Source: Nitrospira sp.
Lineage (GTDB): Bacteria > Nitrospirota > Nitrospiria > Nitrospirales > Nitrospiraceae
NCBI GenBank assembly: GCA_029865225.1
Contig: JAOUHJ010000008.1
Location: 1 to 64,000, forward strand
Direction: 5' to 3'
DNA: 64,000 bases
The notes under the pieces were generated by a model. The model saw nothing but the letters and a program-made list of their open reading frames with translations. It was not told where the DNA came from and ran no database searches. The translations under genes and the position numbers were made by a program. This document shows positions 45,087 to 53,397 of the stretch, piece by piece; within the stretch, counting starts at the first letter, position 1, and each line of letters begins with the position of its first letter.

Positions 45087-46309
45087 TGACCGGCAACCTT
45101 GCCGCAGCCTGGGGGGCCCGCCTGGCCGATGTCGACTACGTACCCGCTTTTCCCATCACGCCGCAGACCGAAATCATCGAGGCGCTGGCCAAGTGGTGCG
45201 AGAATGGGCAAATGGCGGCACGGGTCGTGACGATGGATTCTGAGCACTCGATGATGACAGCGGCCGGAGCTGCCGGGGCGACGGGGGCGAGGGTGTTCAG
45301 CGCGACATCCAGCCAAGGGCTTCTGCACGCGTTCGAGCTGCTGTATTCGGTCTCAGGCTGGCGCGTTCCGCTCGTGCTTGTGAACGTCTCGCGGGCGCTG
45401 GCCGCCCCTATTACGCTTGAACCAGATCACAACGATGTGTTGGCTGCGCGAGACTCCGGCTTCCTGCAGATCCATGCTGAGACCTGCCAGGAAGTGCTGG
45501 ATTCGATTCTCATGGCCTATCGGATTGCCGAGGATGAGCGGGTGATGCTGCCGGTCATCGTGAATCTGGACGGCTTCTATTTGTCCTTTACCCGAGAACC
45601 GGTGAGCATACCGGATGCAGGTCAAGTCAGAGAGTTTTTGCCGCCCTTCCGTCCTGCCCATCTCGGGTTTAGAGCCTCAGCCCCCCACGCGCTCGGCACA
45701 GCCGTGTTGGGCGGGTCGATCTACAGTTATTTCCGGCATCAGATTCATTTGGCGTCGATGAATGCGTTGGAGGCGCATGAGGAAGCCGCCCTCGAGTTCA
45801 ACCGGCTGTTCGGCCGTCGCTATGGGGTGGTGGAAGGGTATCGGCTTGAGGATGCTGAGGATGTCTTGGTCATGACCAATGCGTTTGCAAGCAAAGGCAA
45901 GGCAGCCGTCGATGCGGCAAGGGAAGAGGGCCGCAGGGCGGGCCTGCTCAGGCTCCGCATGATCCGCCCCTGGCCCGCTGACGCGATCCGACGCGCGCTG
46001 GTTGGCAGGCGGGCTGTGGCGGTCCTGGATCAGAATCTCTCGCCGGGTCAGGGTGGAATTCTCTTTCAAGAAATCGGGGCGTGCCTCTATCATGAACCGC
46101 TGCGGCCGCGGGCGCTCTGTTCCTTTATCGGAGGCCTGGGAGGAAAGAATATTTCGGAGGGAGAGTTTCGCGCCACCTTCGAGCAGACAGCAGAAGCCGG
46201 AATTCGTGGCAAAGGAATCGGTCCAGTGCTGCTCTATACAGAAGCCGAGCACAGCGAAATGACTCAGCTCCAGGTACTGGCTGCGGGGCCAAGACCGAAT
46301 GGCTCCTAG
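45071..46309 (+). CDS. porA: 2-oxoacid:ferredoxin oxidoreductase, alpha subunit
   Basis: 412 residues. NLAAAWGARLADVDYVPAFPITPQTEIIE and DSEHSMMTAAGAAGATGARVF ... SSQGLLHAFE are the alpha-subunit signatures of pyruvate:ferredoxin oxidoreductase; GQGGILFQEIGACLY lies near the C-terminus. Substrate is inferred as pyruvate from the malic enzyme and acetate genes in the window; 2-oxoglutarate cannot be excluded. Its start overlaps the gamma-delta gene. Confidence 0.92.
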   Translation: MDGEMMTGNLAAAWGARLADVDYVPAFPITPQTEIIEALAKWCENGQMAARVVTMDSEHSMMTAAGAAGATGARVFSATSSQGLLHAFELLYSVSGWRVPLVLVNVSRALAAPITLEPDHNDVLAARDSGFLQIHAETCQEVLDSILMAYRIAEDERVMLPVIVNLDGFYLSFTREPVSIPDAGQVREFLPPFRPAHLGFRASAPHALGTAVLGGSIYSYFRHQIHLASMNALEAHEEAALEFNRLFGRRYGVVEGYRLEDAEDVLVMTNAFASKGKAAVDAAREEGRRAGLLRLRMIRPWPADAIRRALVGRRAVAVLDQNLSPGQGGILFQEIGACLYHEPLRPRALCSFIGGLGGKNISEGEFRATFEQTAEAGIRGKGIGPVLLYTEAEHSEMTQLQVLAAGPRPNGS

Positions 46310-46442
46310 TCAATGTCTCGTGGCTGGAAATGCTCGTCACGCGTCGGTCGTCAATCGTGAAACGGACTGCACGCGGGCTGAGGGGCGATGAACGGAATTC
46401 CACGGGTGACGATTGACGAGTCACGAATAACGAGTTTTGACC

Positions 46443-47390
46443 ATGACATGGCAACGGGAGACATTTAAGAAAATTAAACAAGTCCCACGTGAGGAGCACG
46501 TGTTCCCGGGAACGTCTCTTTGCGCCGGATGCGGGGGGTTGGAAGCGCTCCGACTGGCTTCGAAGGGGTTGGGCGATCACGTCGTCTATGTGAACGCGGC
46601 CGGCTGCTTTACGATGCTGGCTGCCTATCCTTTCACGCCGTTTAAGGGCTCATGGCTCTATACCACCATGGGGTCTGCACCTGCCGGGGCGCAAGGTATT
46701 CGTGATGCCTTGGATGTCTTGATCGCCAAAGGACGGTTGCCGAAGGAGGAGAATCTCAAGATCGTGGTGTTGGGAGGGGATGGCTCCACGTATGACATGG
46801 CGCTCTCCTCAACGTCGGGGGCCATTCATCGCCGCCTCGATTTTTATTACTTCTGTTATGACAATGAAGCCTACGGGAACACTGGGATGCAGTTGTCTTC
46901 CGCGACACCCTACGGAGCGCGGACGGCGACCTCCCCCTGTAGTCTGCAGCACCAAGCCGGCACGCTACAGGAAAAGAAAGATATCTTCGAAATCTGGCGC
47001 GCACACAAGCCACCCTATATCGCAACCGTTGCTCCGCGCTATCCCCTGGACCTGGAAGAAAAGTTCGCGCGAGCGTCCAAATTCGAGGGACCAAAGCTCT
47101 TCCTCGCACTTTCCGCCTGCCCAACAGGATGGCTGTACGATCCTGGTGAGACACCAGAGGTCGCGAAATTGGCGGTCGAGACCGGTCTGTGGCCATTGAA
47201 AGAGGCGATCAACGGTGAGGTCACCCACACCTATATTCCCAAGTTGAAGCCGGTGGAGGACTATCTCAAGCTCCAGGGACGGTTCCGCCATCTGTTTGAA
47301 CCGACCTTGCAGAAGGAAGTGATCGCGCACATCCAGGATCGAGTACACAGATATTGGGAACGGGTGAATCAAGTGGAGCGGAAAGGCTGA
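46443..47390 (+). CDS. porB: 2-oxoacid:ferredoxin oxidoreductase, beta subunit
   Basis: 315 residues. It carries the thiamine diphosphate site (GGDGSTYDMAL and CYDNEAYGNTG), an N-terminal cluster motif CAGCGG, and a further Cys in SACPTGWLYD. It forms the catalytic half with the alpha subunit. A 133-nt gap separates it from porA, unusual inside such an operon; that gap (46310-46442) shows no gene. The ATG at 46443 is preferred over an upstream TTG. A decayed paralogue lies at 34438-34769. Confidence 0.93.
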   Translation: MTWQRETFKKIKQVPREEHVFPGTSLCAGCGGLEALRLASKGLGDHVVYVNAAGCFTMLAAYPFTPFKGSWLYTTMGSAPAGAQGIRDALDVLIAKGRLPKEENLKIVVLGGDGSTYDMALSSTSGAIHRRLDFYYFCYDNEAYGNTGMQLSSATPYGARTATSPCSLQHQAGTLQEKKDIFEIWRAHKPPYIATVAPRYPLDLEEKFARASKFEGPKLFLALSACPTGWLYDPGETPEVAKLAVETGLWPLKEAINGEVTHTYIPKLKPVEDYLKLQGRFRHLFEPTLQKEVIAHIQDRVHRYWERVNQVERKG

Positions 47391-47428
47391 CTGGGCCGAC
47401 AGGTTGATTCAGTGAGGAACCGTGATCG

Positions 47429-47935
47429 ATGTGTAGACTCTCGGACGCTTCATTCTCTAAGGGAACTACCGTCCTGCTCAGTGGAGGACTGCTGTGTACG
47501 ATGGTGGCTGCCGGCTGCGCAGATGCCGGGAGGGTTCACAGCACTATGCATGTGAATCCGTGCCTGATCCCCGATACCAGATATTCCATTCCTTTGTCAT
47601 TATCGGCCGGGAAGGAACATCGCGCGGTTATGCTGCAACACCTGGAAACGCTTCAGGTGATCATGAATGCGTTGGTGGAAGAGGACTATGAATTGGCCCA
47701 GGGCCTGACCGAGGCGCATATCGGCTTTTTCAGACGTCGCCAGGCCATGGCCCATCAGGAACCGGAGAAGTTCCCTGCCGCCTACCATGATCTTGCTCTG
47801 GCCCATCATGAGGCAGCGGAGGAATTGGTGCGGGTGATCCCGAGTAAAGACTTGAAGCAGATCTTGCCATCGGTGAATAATGTCTTGAAAGCCTGTGTGG
47901 CTTGTCATGTGGAATACAGAGTCGGAGAGGGATGA
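47429..47935 (+). CDS. Cytochrome c'-like lipoprotein with C-terminal heme site
   Basis: 168 residues. A signal sequence ends in VAAGC (Cys near 29), a lipobox. The rest is helical (LQHLETLQVIMNALVEEDYELAQ, AAYHDLALAHHEAAEELV) and the single heme motif CVACH lies near the end, as in cytochrome c' (four-helix bundle, heme at the C-terminus). Cytochromes c' bind NO or other small ligands. The neighbouring hemerythrin gene also points to O2/NO sensing or scavenging (inference). Confidence 0.82.
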   Translation: MCRLSDASFSKGTTVLLSGGLLCTMVAAGCADAGRVHSTMHVNPCLIPDTRYSIPLSLSAGKEHRAVMLQHLETLQVIMNALVEEDYELAQGLTEAHIGFFRRRQAMAHQEPEKFPAAYHDLALAHHEAAEELVRVIPSKDLKQILPSVNNVLKACVACHVEYRVGEG

Positions 47936-47952
47936 TCATCACTGATGGGAGG

Positions 47953-48438
47953 ATGAAATTGACTGAGCAACAGACGATCACGACATTCTATGAGAAAGAT
48001 CACGACCGCCTGGATGAGTTGTTTAAGACCTTTCAAACAGTGAAACGGTCGGATTTTCCCAAGGCGAAGGAAGCATTCAAGGAGTTTAAGATAGGTCTCC
48101 AACGCCATATCGTCTGGGAAGAGGAACTGCTGTTTCCGATCTGGGAAGAGAAAACCGGGATGATCGAGGACGGGCCGACGCCCATCATGCGATTTGAACA
48201 TGAACAGATCAAAAAGCTACTCGAAGCCATTCATCAAAAAGTGGAAGGACACAATCTCGAGTCCGATCAGGACGAGCAGGCGCTCCTCAACCTCTTGAGT
48301 TCTCACAATAGGAAGGAAGAACGGGCGCTGTATCCTGCCATCGATAACGTTATCGGCCCAGACGAGTGCGCAAAGATCTTCAGCGACATGAAGAATATTC
48401 CAGAGGATCGGTACAATGCCTGTTGTAGTCAGCATTGA
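47953..48438 (+). CDS. Hemerythrin-like (HHE domain) protein
   Basis: 161 residues. Histidines and acids in FYEKDHDRLDELF, HIVWEEELLFPIWEE, MRFEHEQIKKLLEAI and SHNRKEERALYPAID make the di-iron HHE site. Such proteins bind O2 or NO or repair iron-sulfur clusters (YtfE-like); the C-terminal CCSQH may add function. GGGAGG precedes the ATG at 47953; another ATG at 47932 overlaps the preceding stop. In the por operon it could protect the oxygen-sensitive oxidoreductase. Confidence 0.9.
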   Translation: MKLTEQQTITTFYEKDHDRLDELFKTFQTVKRSDFPKAKEAFKEFKIGLQRHIVWEEELLFPIWEEKTGMIEDGPTPIMRFEHEQIKKLLEAIHQKVEGHNLESDQDEQALLNLLSSHNRKEERALYPAIDNVIGPDECAKIFSDMKNIPEDRYNACCSQH

Positions 48439-48934
48439 CAGTGATCAAAGGCGAGGGCGAGGCGATCTCAGGGGCCTTTTTTCAAAGGTCAGCTACCGCC
48501 GGCTAATCTTGTTTGGTCTCTGTTTGATGGGATGGCTGGGAGTGGAGTCGGTAACTATGACCAGTTACGGTTGGGCCGAGACGTCGTCCTCGCAACCGAC
48601 CGGAAAGCTCAAAGGCAATATCCCGCAAGGCCGGGAGATTTTTAATGGGAAAGGGGTCTGCTACTACTGTCATGGGATTGATGGGTATCTGCACAAAGTT
48701 CCTCGACTTGAAGCGGACACGGCGAAGCTCATCGCAAAACTGAATCCTCCTCCCACCGACTTGCGGAATCCCAACGTCCTTCGCCTGAAAACCAACAAAG
48801 AACGAGCCCGCGCCATCAGGGAAGGTCATCCCGGCACTGGCATGTTTCCCGACACCACTATGACCGATCAAGATCTCGCCGATGTCTTGCTCTACCTCGC
48901 ACTGATCAGAAAAGACCCGAATCCGGAGCAGTAG
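48416..48934 (+). CDS. Exported monoheme cytochrome c
   Basis: 172 residues if translated from 48416, which overlaps the hemerythrin gene by 23 nt; a membrane helix lies at about 27-45 (RRLILFGLCLMGWLGVESV). Heme site CYYCHGIDG near residue 82, then LNPPPTDLRNPNVLRLKTNKE and HPGTGMFPDTTMTDQDLADVLLYL with the probable Met ligand. An internal start would shorten the charged N-terminus but keep the helix. It is the last cytochrome of the ytxH-por operon. Confidence 0.85.
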   Translation: MPVVVSIDSDQRRGRGDLRGLFSKVSYRRLILFGLCLMGWLGVESVTMTSYGWAETSSSQPTGKLKGNIPQGREIFNGKGVCYYCHGIDGYLHKVPRLEADTAKLIAKLNPPPTDLRNPNVLRLKTNKERARAIREGHPGTGMFPDTTMTDQDLADVLLYLALIRKDPNPEQ

Positions 48935-49015
48935 GCTCGGGGCTCACGCGAAGCTGTCCCACGTTGCCATGGTGCGGTAGCTGGCCGATATCCGAGCTTG
49001 GATCAGGACGGTATA

Positions 49016-49330
49016 ATGACGCCGACCAAACGTAAAAGGTGGTCTCAGCGTGTGACCGAAAAGAGCAATGCGCTGGATTTGGAGCCGGGTGTCTTCACCT
49101 TCGAGAACCCGGCTGATATTGCCCGCTCACTGAAGCGATCAGCGGAATGCAGTGACCGTCGAAAGGCTGACCCGTTCCGTTCAGCGATGTCGATGCTCAC
49201 CTTCTATATCAATCGGGCAGGTCGGCAGCTTCATGCGAGCCAGCGCGCTCGGCTTGAGGCTGCAAAGGATGAATTACGCGCGTTATTTGCCAGGCCTCGC
49301 CGGATATCCTGTCGATCAAAGGACAAGTAA
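49016..49330 (+). CDS. DUF3175 protein
   Basis: 104 residues matching DUF3175 along most of its length: KRWSQRVTEKSNALDLEPGVF, PADIARSLKRSAECSDRRK and PFRSAMSMLTFYINRAGRQL. It is a basic, probably cytoplasmic protein of unknown function. ATG at 49016. It lies between the por operon and the BrnT/BrnA locus. Confidence 0.88.
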   Translation: MTPTKRKRWSQRVTEKSNALDLEPGVFTFENPADIARSLKRSAECSDRRKADPFRSAMSMLTFYINRAGRQLHASQRARLEAAKDELRALFARPRRISCRSKDK

Positions 49331-49383
49331 AGGAATCAGACCTACTAAACTCCCCTTGCCAACATGATCGTCAGAGTGTTGGC

Positions 49384-49419
49384 TTGACGAGTCCATAACG
49401 CATACGTACAGTGTACATA
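49384..49419 (+). promoter_or_regulatory. brnTA promoter with overlapping palindromic operator
   Basis: TTGACG (49384-49389), 17-nt spacer, TACAGT (49407-49412). A palindrome GTAC-AGT-GTAC (49406-49416), extended to 6 of 7 matching bases per arm, covers the -10 box, just where the BrnA antitoxin could bind to repress its own operon. The start codon of brnT at 49425 would be only a few bases from the transcript start and has no ribosome site, so translation may be near-leaderless. Confidence 0.55.
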
Positions 49420-49424
49420 ACTCC

Positions 49425-49709
49425 ATGCGTTTTGAATGGGATGCTATAAAGGAAAAGGCGAATCGAAGGAAGCACGGTATTTCGTTCGATGAGGCACAGA
49501 CGGTGTTTTTTGATGAGCATGCCATTCAATTCTTTGATCCAGATCACTCTGATGACGAAGACAGATTTATTATGCTCGGCATGAGCTTCAAGTTGCGTGT
49601 GATCGTCGCGTGCCACTGCTTCCGAGAGAGTGAGACCGTTGTAAGGCTATTCTCTGCGAGGCGGGCTGATAAAAGCGAAGAACGAGAATATTGGAGGAGA
49701 AGACGATGA
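49425..49709 (+). CDS. brnT: BrnT toxin (type II toxin-antitoxin)
   Basis: 94 residues. MRFEWDAIKEKANRRKHGISFDEAQTVFFD and RVIVACHCFRESETVVRLFSARRA are the BrnT signature; the fold is RelE-like and the family acts as an mRNA-targeting ribonuclease toxin. The C-terminal EREYWRRR is typical. It ends inside the start of brnA (overlap of 4 nt, ATGA), the usual toxin-first order for this family. Confidence 0.92.
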   Translation: MRFEWDAIKEKANRRKHGISFDEAQTVFFDEHAIQFFDPDHSDDEDRFIMLGMSFKLRVIVACHCFRESETVVRLFSARRADKSEEREYWRRRR

Positions 49710-49924
49710 GAGAGCACTACGATTTTTCCAAGATGAAAGGGCGTAAGAACCCGTATGTGAAATATTTGAAACAGCCGGTCACGATGCGGCTCGATCGTGA
49801 TACGGTCGCCTATTTCAAGTCCATAGCCGAGGAAATGGGTATTCCCTATCAGAGCCTGATCAACCTCTACCTGCGTGACTGTGCCATGCACCACCGCAAA
49901 CTCCACATGAAGTGGGCGTCCTAG
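49706..49924 (+). CDS. brnA: BrnA antitoxin (ribbon-helix-helix)
   Basis: 72 residues. The DNA-binding part QPVTMRLDRDTVAYFKSIAEEMGIPYQSLINLYLRDC fits the BrnA family: a short N-terminal toxin-binding segment, then a ribbon-helix-helix. GGAGGAG at 49693-49699 supports the ATG at 49706. It neutralises BrnT and likely represses the promoter at 49384. Confidence 0.92.
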   Translation: MREHYDFSKMKGRKNPYVKYLKQPVTMRLDRDTVAYFKSIAEEMGIPYQSLINLYLRDCAMHHRKLHMKWAS

Positions 49925-49942
49925 TTCTGCCTGAGGAAAGGA

Positions 49943-50239
49943 TTGAGGGCATCCGTGAAGACGAATGTGGCCAAGTCCAGCGGCAATGTCTTTATTGATC
50001 TCGGTTTTGATCAAGATGAAGCCGCTGTGCTCCAAATGCGCGCGAATCTCATGAGCGACCTTCGTCTCTATATTGAAAAGCGCAAGCTCACTCAAGCTCA
50101 GGCCGCTAAGCAATTAGGCATTGCGCAATCCCGCGTGTCCGACCTCGTGCGCGGCAAGTGGGACAAATTCAGCCTGGAAATGCTCATCGCGCTTGAAGCG
50201 CGGATTGGTCGGAAAGTGCCGGTCGAGTTTACGGCCTGA
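49943..50239 (+). CDS. XRE family HTH protein (antitoxin-like)
   Basis: 98 residues from a TTG at 49943 (GTG at 49955 also possible). MSDLRLYIEKRKLTQAQAAKQLGIAQSRVSDLVRGKW is a standard XRE helix-turn-helix of the kind found as antitoxin of RelE/HigB-like toxins (HTH_37 type). No such toxin gene precedes or follows it: upstream is brnA and downstream an unrelated membrane protein. It may be an orphan, or a third member of the BrnTA locus. Confidence 0.82.
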   Translation: MRASVKTNVAKSSGNVFIDLGFDQDEAAVLQMRANLMSDLRLYIEKRKLTQAQAAKQLGIAQSRVSDLVRGKWDKFSLEMLIALEARIGRKVPVEFTA

Positions 50240-50268
50240 CAGTTGACAGCCTTTCTAGGAAAGACAAC

Positions 50269-50958
50269 GTGCTCGACATCCAATCAATAACTGACGAGAT
50301 TCAACGACTAAGCCAGTCTGTGGCATGGTGGAATAAATGGGTAATTGGAGGAATGGCTGCAACGGCCATTGCAGCATCTGTCCTGGTAATTGCCCAAATG
50401 ATGGTCAATCGGGAAGCGAAGCTTTTGTCAGAAGCTCAAGATCGACTCTTAAGACTCAAGGATGAAAAGCTAAGCAAAGAATTATCGGACAAAGGGGTCA
50501 TGATCGCGGAAGCAAACGAACGTGCTGCTAAGGCTGATAAAAAGGCAGCCGAAGCGCAATTGGAGTTAGCCAAGTTTAAAGCACCGCGTTCACTGACGGA
50601 TGAGCAGAGAGAACGTATTACCGGAAAACTGAAACCGTTCTTGGGTACCACCTTTGAAGTTGTCACATACCCTGGTGAGCCTGAGCCCGCTACATTCTCA
50701 AACGTTATCGCTGAGACCTTAGTAAAGGCTGGCTGGGTATTCAATCCAAATAATTCGTACGGTCATTTGATGGGATTAGCATCTGGCGTCGTTGTAGTCA
50801 TCGGACAAGAAGCCGGCTTGAACGCTGGAAAGGCGGGAGCGGCACTACTTGAGGCATTAAGAGCTGAAGGTGTGGCGGAAGCAAAACTTGGGCGCGACAG
50901 TTTGCAAATCAACCCAACACCAATCGCAATCCAAATTCAAGTCGCTAAAAAACCATGA
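50269..50958 (+). CDS. Unknown membrane-anchored coiled-coil protein
   Basis: 229 residues from a GTG. One membrane helix (about 25-45, WVIGGMAATAIAASVLVIAQMMV), then a heptad-rich coiled coil (about 48-108: LSEAQDRLLRLKDEKLSKEL, AKADKKAAEAQLELAKFKAP), then a globular domain of about 110 residues (TFEVVTYPGEPEPATF, SGVVVVIGQEAGLNAGKAGAALL). I do not recognise the family. Composition is more A/T-rich and Lys-rich than the neighbours, as is common for acquired genes near a toxin-antitoxin locus. Confidence 0.65.
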   Translation: MLDIQSITDEIQRLSQSVAWWNKWVIGGMAATAIAASVLVIAQMMVNREAKLLSEAQDRLLRLKDEKLSKELSDKGVMIAEANERAAKADKKAAEAQLELAKFKAPRSLTDEQRERITGKLKPFLGTTFEVVTYPGEPEPATFSNVIAETLVKAGWVFNPNNSYGHLMGLASGVVVVIGQEAGLNAGKAGAALLEALRAEGVAEAKLGRDSLQINPTPIAIQIQVAKKP

Positions 50959-51183
50959 AGGCGTGGGATATGCTATGCCTATTTGAACTGCTGGTATAGG
51001 TGTCATATTCAACGTTCACCCCAGGTCGGAATATCCCGTTCAAACCGAAGAATCAGGTTGGAGTGGTGTGCTGGAAGATCTCCAGCCTGCCAACTATGTC
51101 ATTTGGGATGACATAAGTAATTTACCCTCAAGCATGTTCATTCTAAGAGAGTTCGTATTAGAGAGTGGAGCTGGAGCGATTTC
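50959..51183. other. Convergent intergenic region with two inverted repeats
   Basis: Perfect inverted repeats lie at 51071-51085 (CTGGA-5-TCCAG) and 51095-51115 (TATGTCAT-5-ATGACATA), between the ends of two convergent genes. Neither has a T-run. An open frame without a start (50987-51187, 66 codons, protein-like WSGVLEDLQPANYVIWDD) crosses them and may be the tail of a lost gene. No promoter is seen. Confidence 0.4.
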
Positions 51184-53349
51184 CTAAACGGTGTGTCGTG
51201 ATGGCTCGATTCGTATCCTCGCATCCACGATCCGACAACCATGACCTTCTGGGAGGGCAAAGATGGGATTCAAATCCAGCTCGCTGATTTCGGGAATCGC
51301 TTCGGCGAGGTGAGAGATGCGTAACAGCGCGTCTTCAATCGCCTTCAGATCAACGGCTTGCTGGCCACGATAGCCGGTGAGCAACCGATAGCCCTTGATC
51401 GCTTTCACCATGTCGCTCGCATCGCGATCGGTCAGCGGTGCGACGCGGAACTGGAGATCGCCAAGAATTTCCACGTGAATGCCCCCGAGGCCGAATGCGA
51501 TCACGGGGCCGAAAAGTGGATCGCGGGTCATGCCGACCATCACCTCCACTCCACCTGACAGCATCGGTTGAACGAGCACTCCTTCCATTGCCTCCAACTG
51601 GCCAGCCTGTTCGAGCCTGGCCCGAATCCGGTTGAATGCGTCGCGCACTGCGTGGTCATCGGCCAAGTTCAACTGCACTCCGCCCATTTCAGTCTTGTGC
51701 ACAATCTGATGTGATGCCAGCTTTACGGCAACAGGAAAACCGATCTTCTGCGCCAGCTTCACTGCGTCCTCCGCAGTGGTTGCTATGCCACCGGGGATAA
51801 GAGGGATCTTCATAGCCGCAAGGAGGGCATGGGTTTCTTGGGTTGTGAGCCAGCCTGCACCGCGATCGGTCAAGGCCTTGGTATAGATCTCTTTAGCTGC
51901 TACGAGATCGATATCGCTATAGGTAGGTACCTGCCCACACGGTTGTTGCCGCCACGCATCATAGGCCAGTGCAAGGTTGAGGATGCGGGCAGGAATCTCA
52001 GGATGCCGATAAGTTGGAATGGTTTCTCCATCGACGATGAACGAGCGATCGAGATCTCCCTCTGCCATCCAACAGAGGTGGACCGGCTGCTTGTGGCCTA
52101 CCTGGCGAGCTGCACGGATTCCCTTGATGATCCCTGCTGCAACTGGGGGATTGTCTCCAGGTCTCACGGATACGTGTACAATAATCAGAGCGTCAAGTTC
52201 ATCCGATGTCAGCATCGTCTCGACAGCCTGCGCATGCTGCTCTTCAGTCGCAAAGCCGATGACATCGACAGGGTTTCTGAGCGCGGCCATTGAGGGGAGG
52301 AAGGAGGCGAGTGCCGACCGCGTTCGTTCGGACAACTCAGGTACAGAAAGCCCTTCTGCCGCACAACTGTCGGCACAGAGCACACCCGGCCCTCCTGAGT
52401 TGGTCAAGATCCCAATTCGCTTACCTTGTGGACGTGGCTGGCTCGACAGGCCTGTAGCCAGCGCCAGAAACTCTTCTAAGGTCTTTGCCCGGATCACTCC
52501 ACATTGAGCAAACAAGGCGTCAACAGCCTTATCGTTTGTCGCGAGTGCCGCCGTATGCGATCCGGCGGCGGATTGTCCTGCGTCTGTCAGGCCCGCCTTC
52601 AGGACGACGACCGGTTTATTTCTGGCAACTCGTTCGGCAATCCGTCTGAACCGTTGAGGGTCGACGATGGTTTCGAGGTACAAGAGAATGACATCAGTGT
52701 TTGGGTCTTGCTCCCAGTACTCGAGCAGGTCGTTCACAGTCACGTCCACATGATTACCGACGCTGACGAAGCTGGAGACACCCAGATTCAACCGCTGGGC
52801 TGCCGTGACTACGGCCAGTCCGAGTCCGCCGCTTTCGGAAGCGAGGGCCACACGACCGGCCGGTGGAATGATCGGCGTATAGGTGGCATTGAGCCGGATG
52901 GCGGGGTCGAGGTTCATCAATCCGAAACAGTTCGGCCCGATCAGACGAATTCCGTATCGGTGAACTCTTTCGCGCAACTGCTCTTCGAGCGACGTTCCGA
53001 TGTCGCCGGTTTCGGCGAACCCCGCTGTGATGACAATCGCCGCGGGAATCTGTTTGGCCGCACAGTCGTCGATGATGGATAAGGCGAGACCAGCCGGCAC
53101 TGCGATGATGGCCAGATCGACAGGAGAAGGAATGTCCCGAAGCGATGGAAAGGTACGAAGTCCCGCGATCTCAGTGGCATGAGGATTGACCGGGATGACC
53201 GAGCCGGTAAAGCCGCCATTCTGTAGCGACTCGAGAATGCGGTGTCCGATACCGGTTTCTTCGCGGGTGGCGCCGACCAGGGCGATCGCGTGCGGATAAA
53301 AAAATGGCTTCAGCGACCCGCTGCTGTATTCCTGTGAGGGTCCAGTCAT
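51184..53349 (-). CDS. ADP-forming acyl(acetyl)-CoA synthetase, fused alpha-beta
   Basis: 721 residues. It converts acetyl-CoA + ADP + phosphate to acetate + ATP + CoA (or related acids). Order: CoA-binding domain (YPHAIALVGATREETGIGHR), ligase domain with IGPNCFGLMNLDP and the phospho-histidine loop AAGSHTAALA, then the ATP-grasp domain (PVAVKLASHQIVHKTEMGGV, VLVQPMLSGGVEVMVGMTRD). The ATG at 53349 (AAGGGA upstream) is preferred to a TTG at 53385. It is the last gene of the operon that begins with Hsp20, and would yield ATP from acetyl-CoA made by the por enzyme. Confidence 0.93.
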   Translation of the reverse strand: MTGPSQEYSSGSLKPFFYPHAIALVGATREETGIGHRILESLQNGGFTGSVIPVNPHATEIAGLRTFPSLRDIPSPVDLAIIAVPAGLALSIIDDCAAKQIPAAIVITAGFAETGDIGTSLEEQLRERVHRYGIRLIGPNCFGLMNLDPAIRLNATYTPIIPPAGRVALASESGGLGLAVVTAAQRLNLGVSSFVSVGNHVDVTVNDLLEYWEQDPNTDVILLYLETIVDPQRFRRIAERVARNKPVVVLKAGLTDAGQSAAGSHTAALATNDKAVDALFAQCGVIRAKTLEEFLALATGLSSQPRPQGKRIGILTNSGGPGVLCADSCAAEGLSVPELSERTRSALASFLPSMAALRNPVDVIGFATEEQHAQAVETMLTSDELDALIIVHVSVRPGDNPPVAAGIIKGIRAARQVGHKQPVHLCWMAEGDLDRSFIVDGETIPTYRHPEIPARILNLALAYDAWRQQPCGQVPTYSDIDLVAAKEIYTKALTDRGAGWLTTQETHALLAAMKIPLIPGGIATTAEDAVKLAQKIGFPVAVKLASHQIVHKTEMGGVQLNLADDHAVRDAFNRIRARLEQAGQLEAMEGVLVQPMLSGGVEVMVGMTRDPLFGPVIAFGLGGIHVEILGDLQFRVAPLTDRDASDMVKAIKGYRLLTGYRGQQAVDLKAIEDALLRISHLAEAIPEISELDLNPIFALPEGHGCRIVDARIRIEPSRHTV

Positions 53350-53397
53350 CGATCCCTTCTCGTAGGAAGTGTGAGGGTCGCTCAACGGGGCGAACGA

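Noticed and set aside
48986-49001. TGGCCG at 48986 before the DUF3175 gene as sigma-54 site
   Set aside because: GG to GC spacing is 11 instead of 10.
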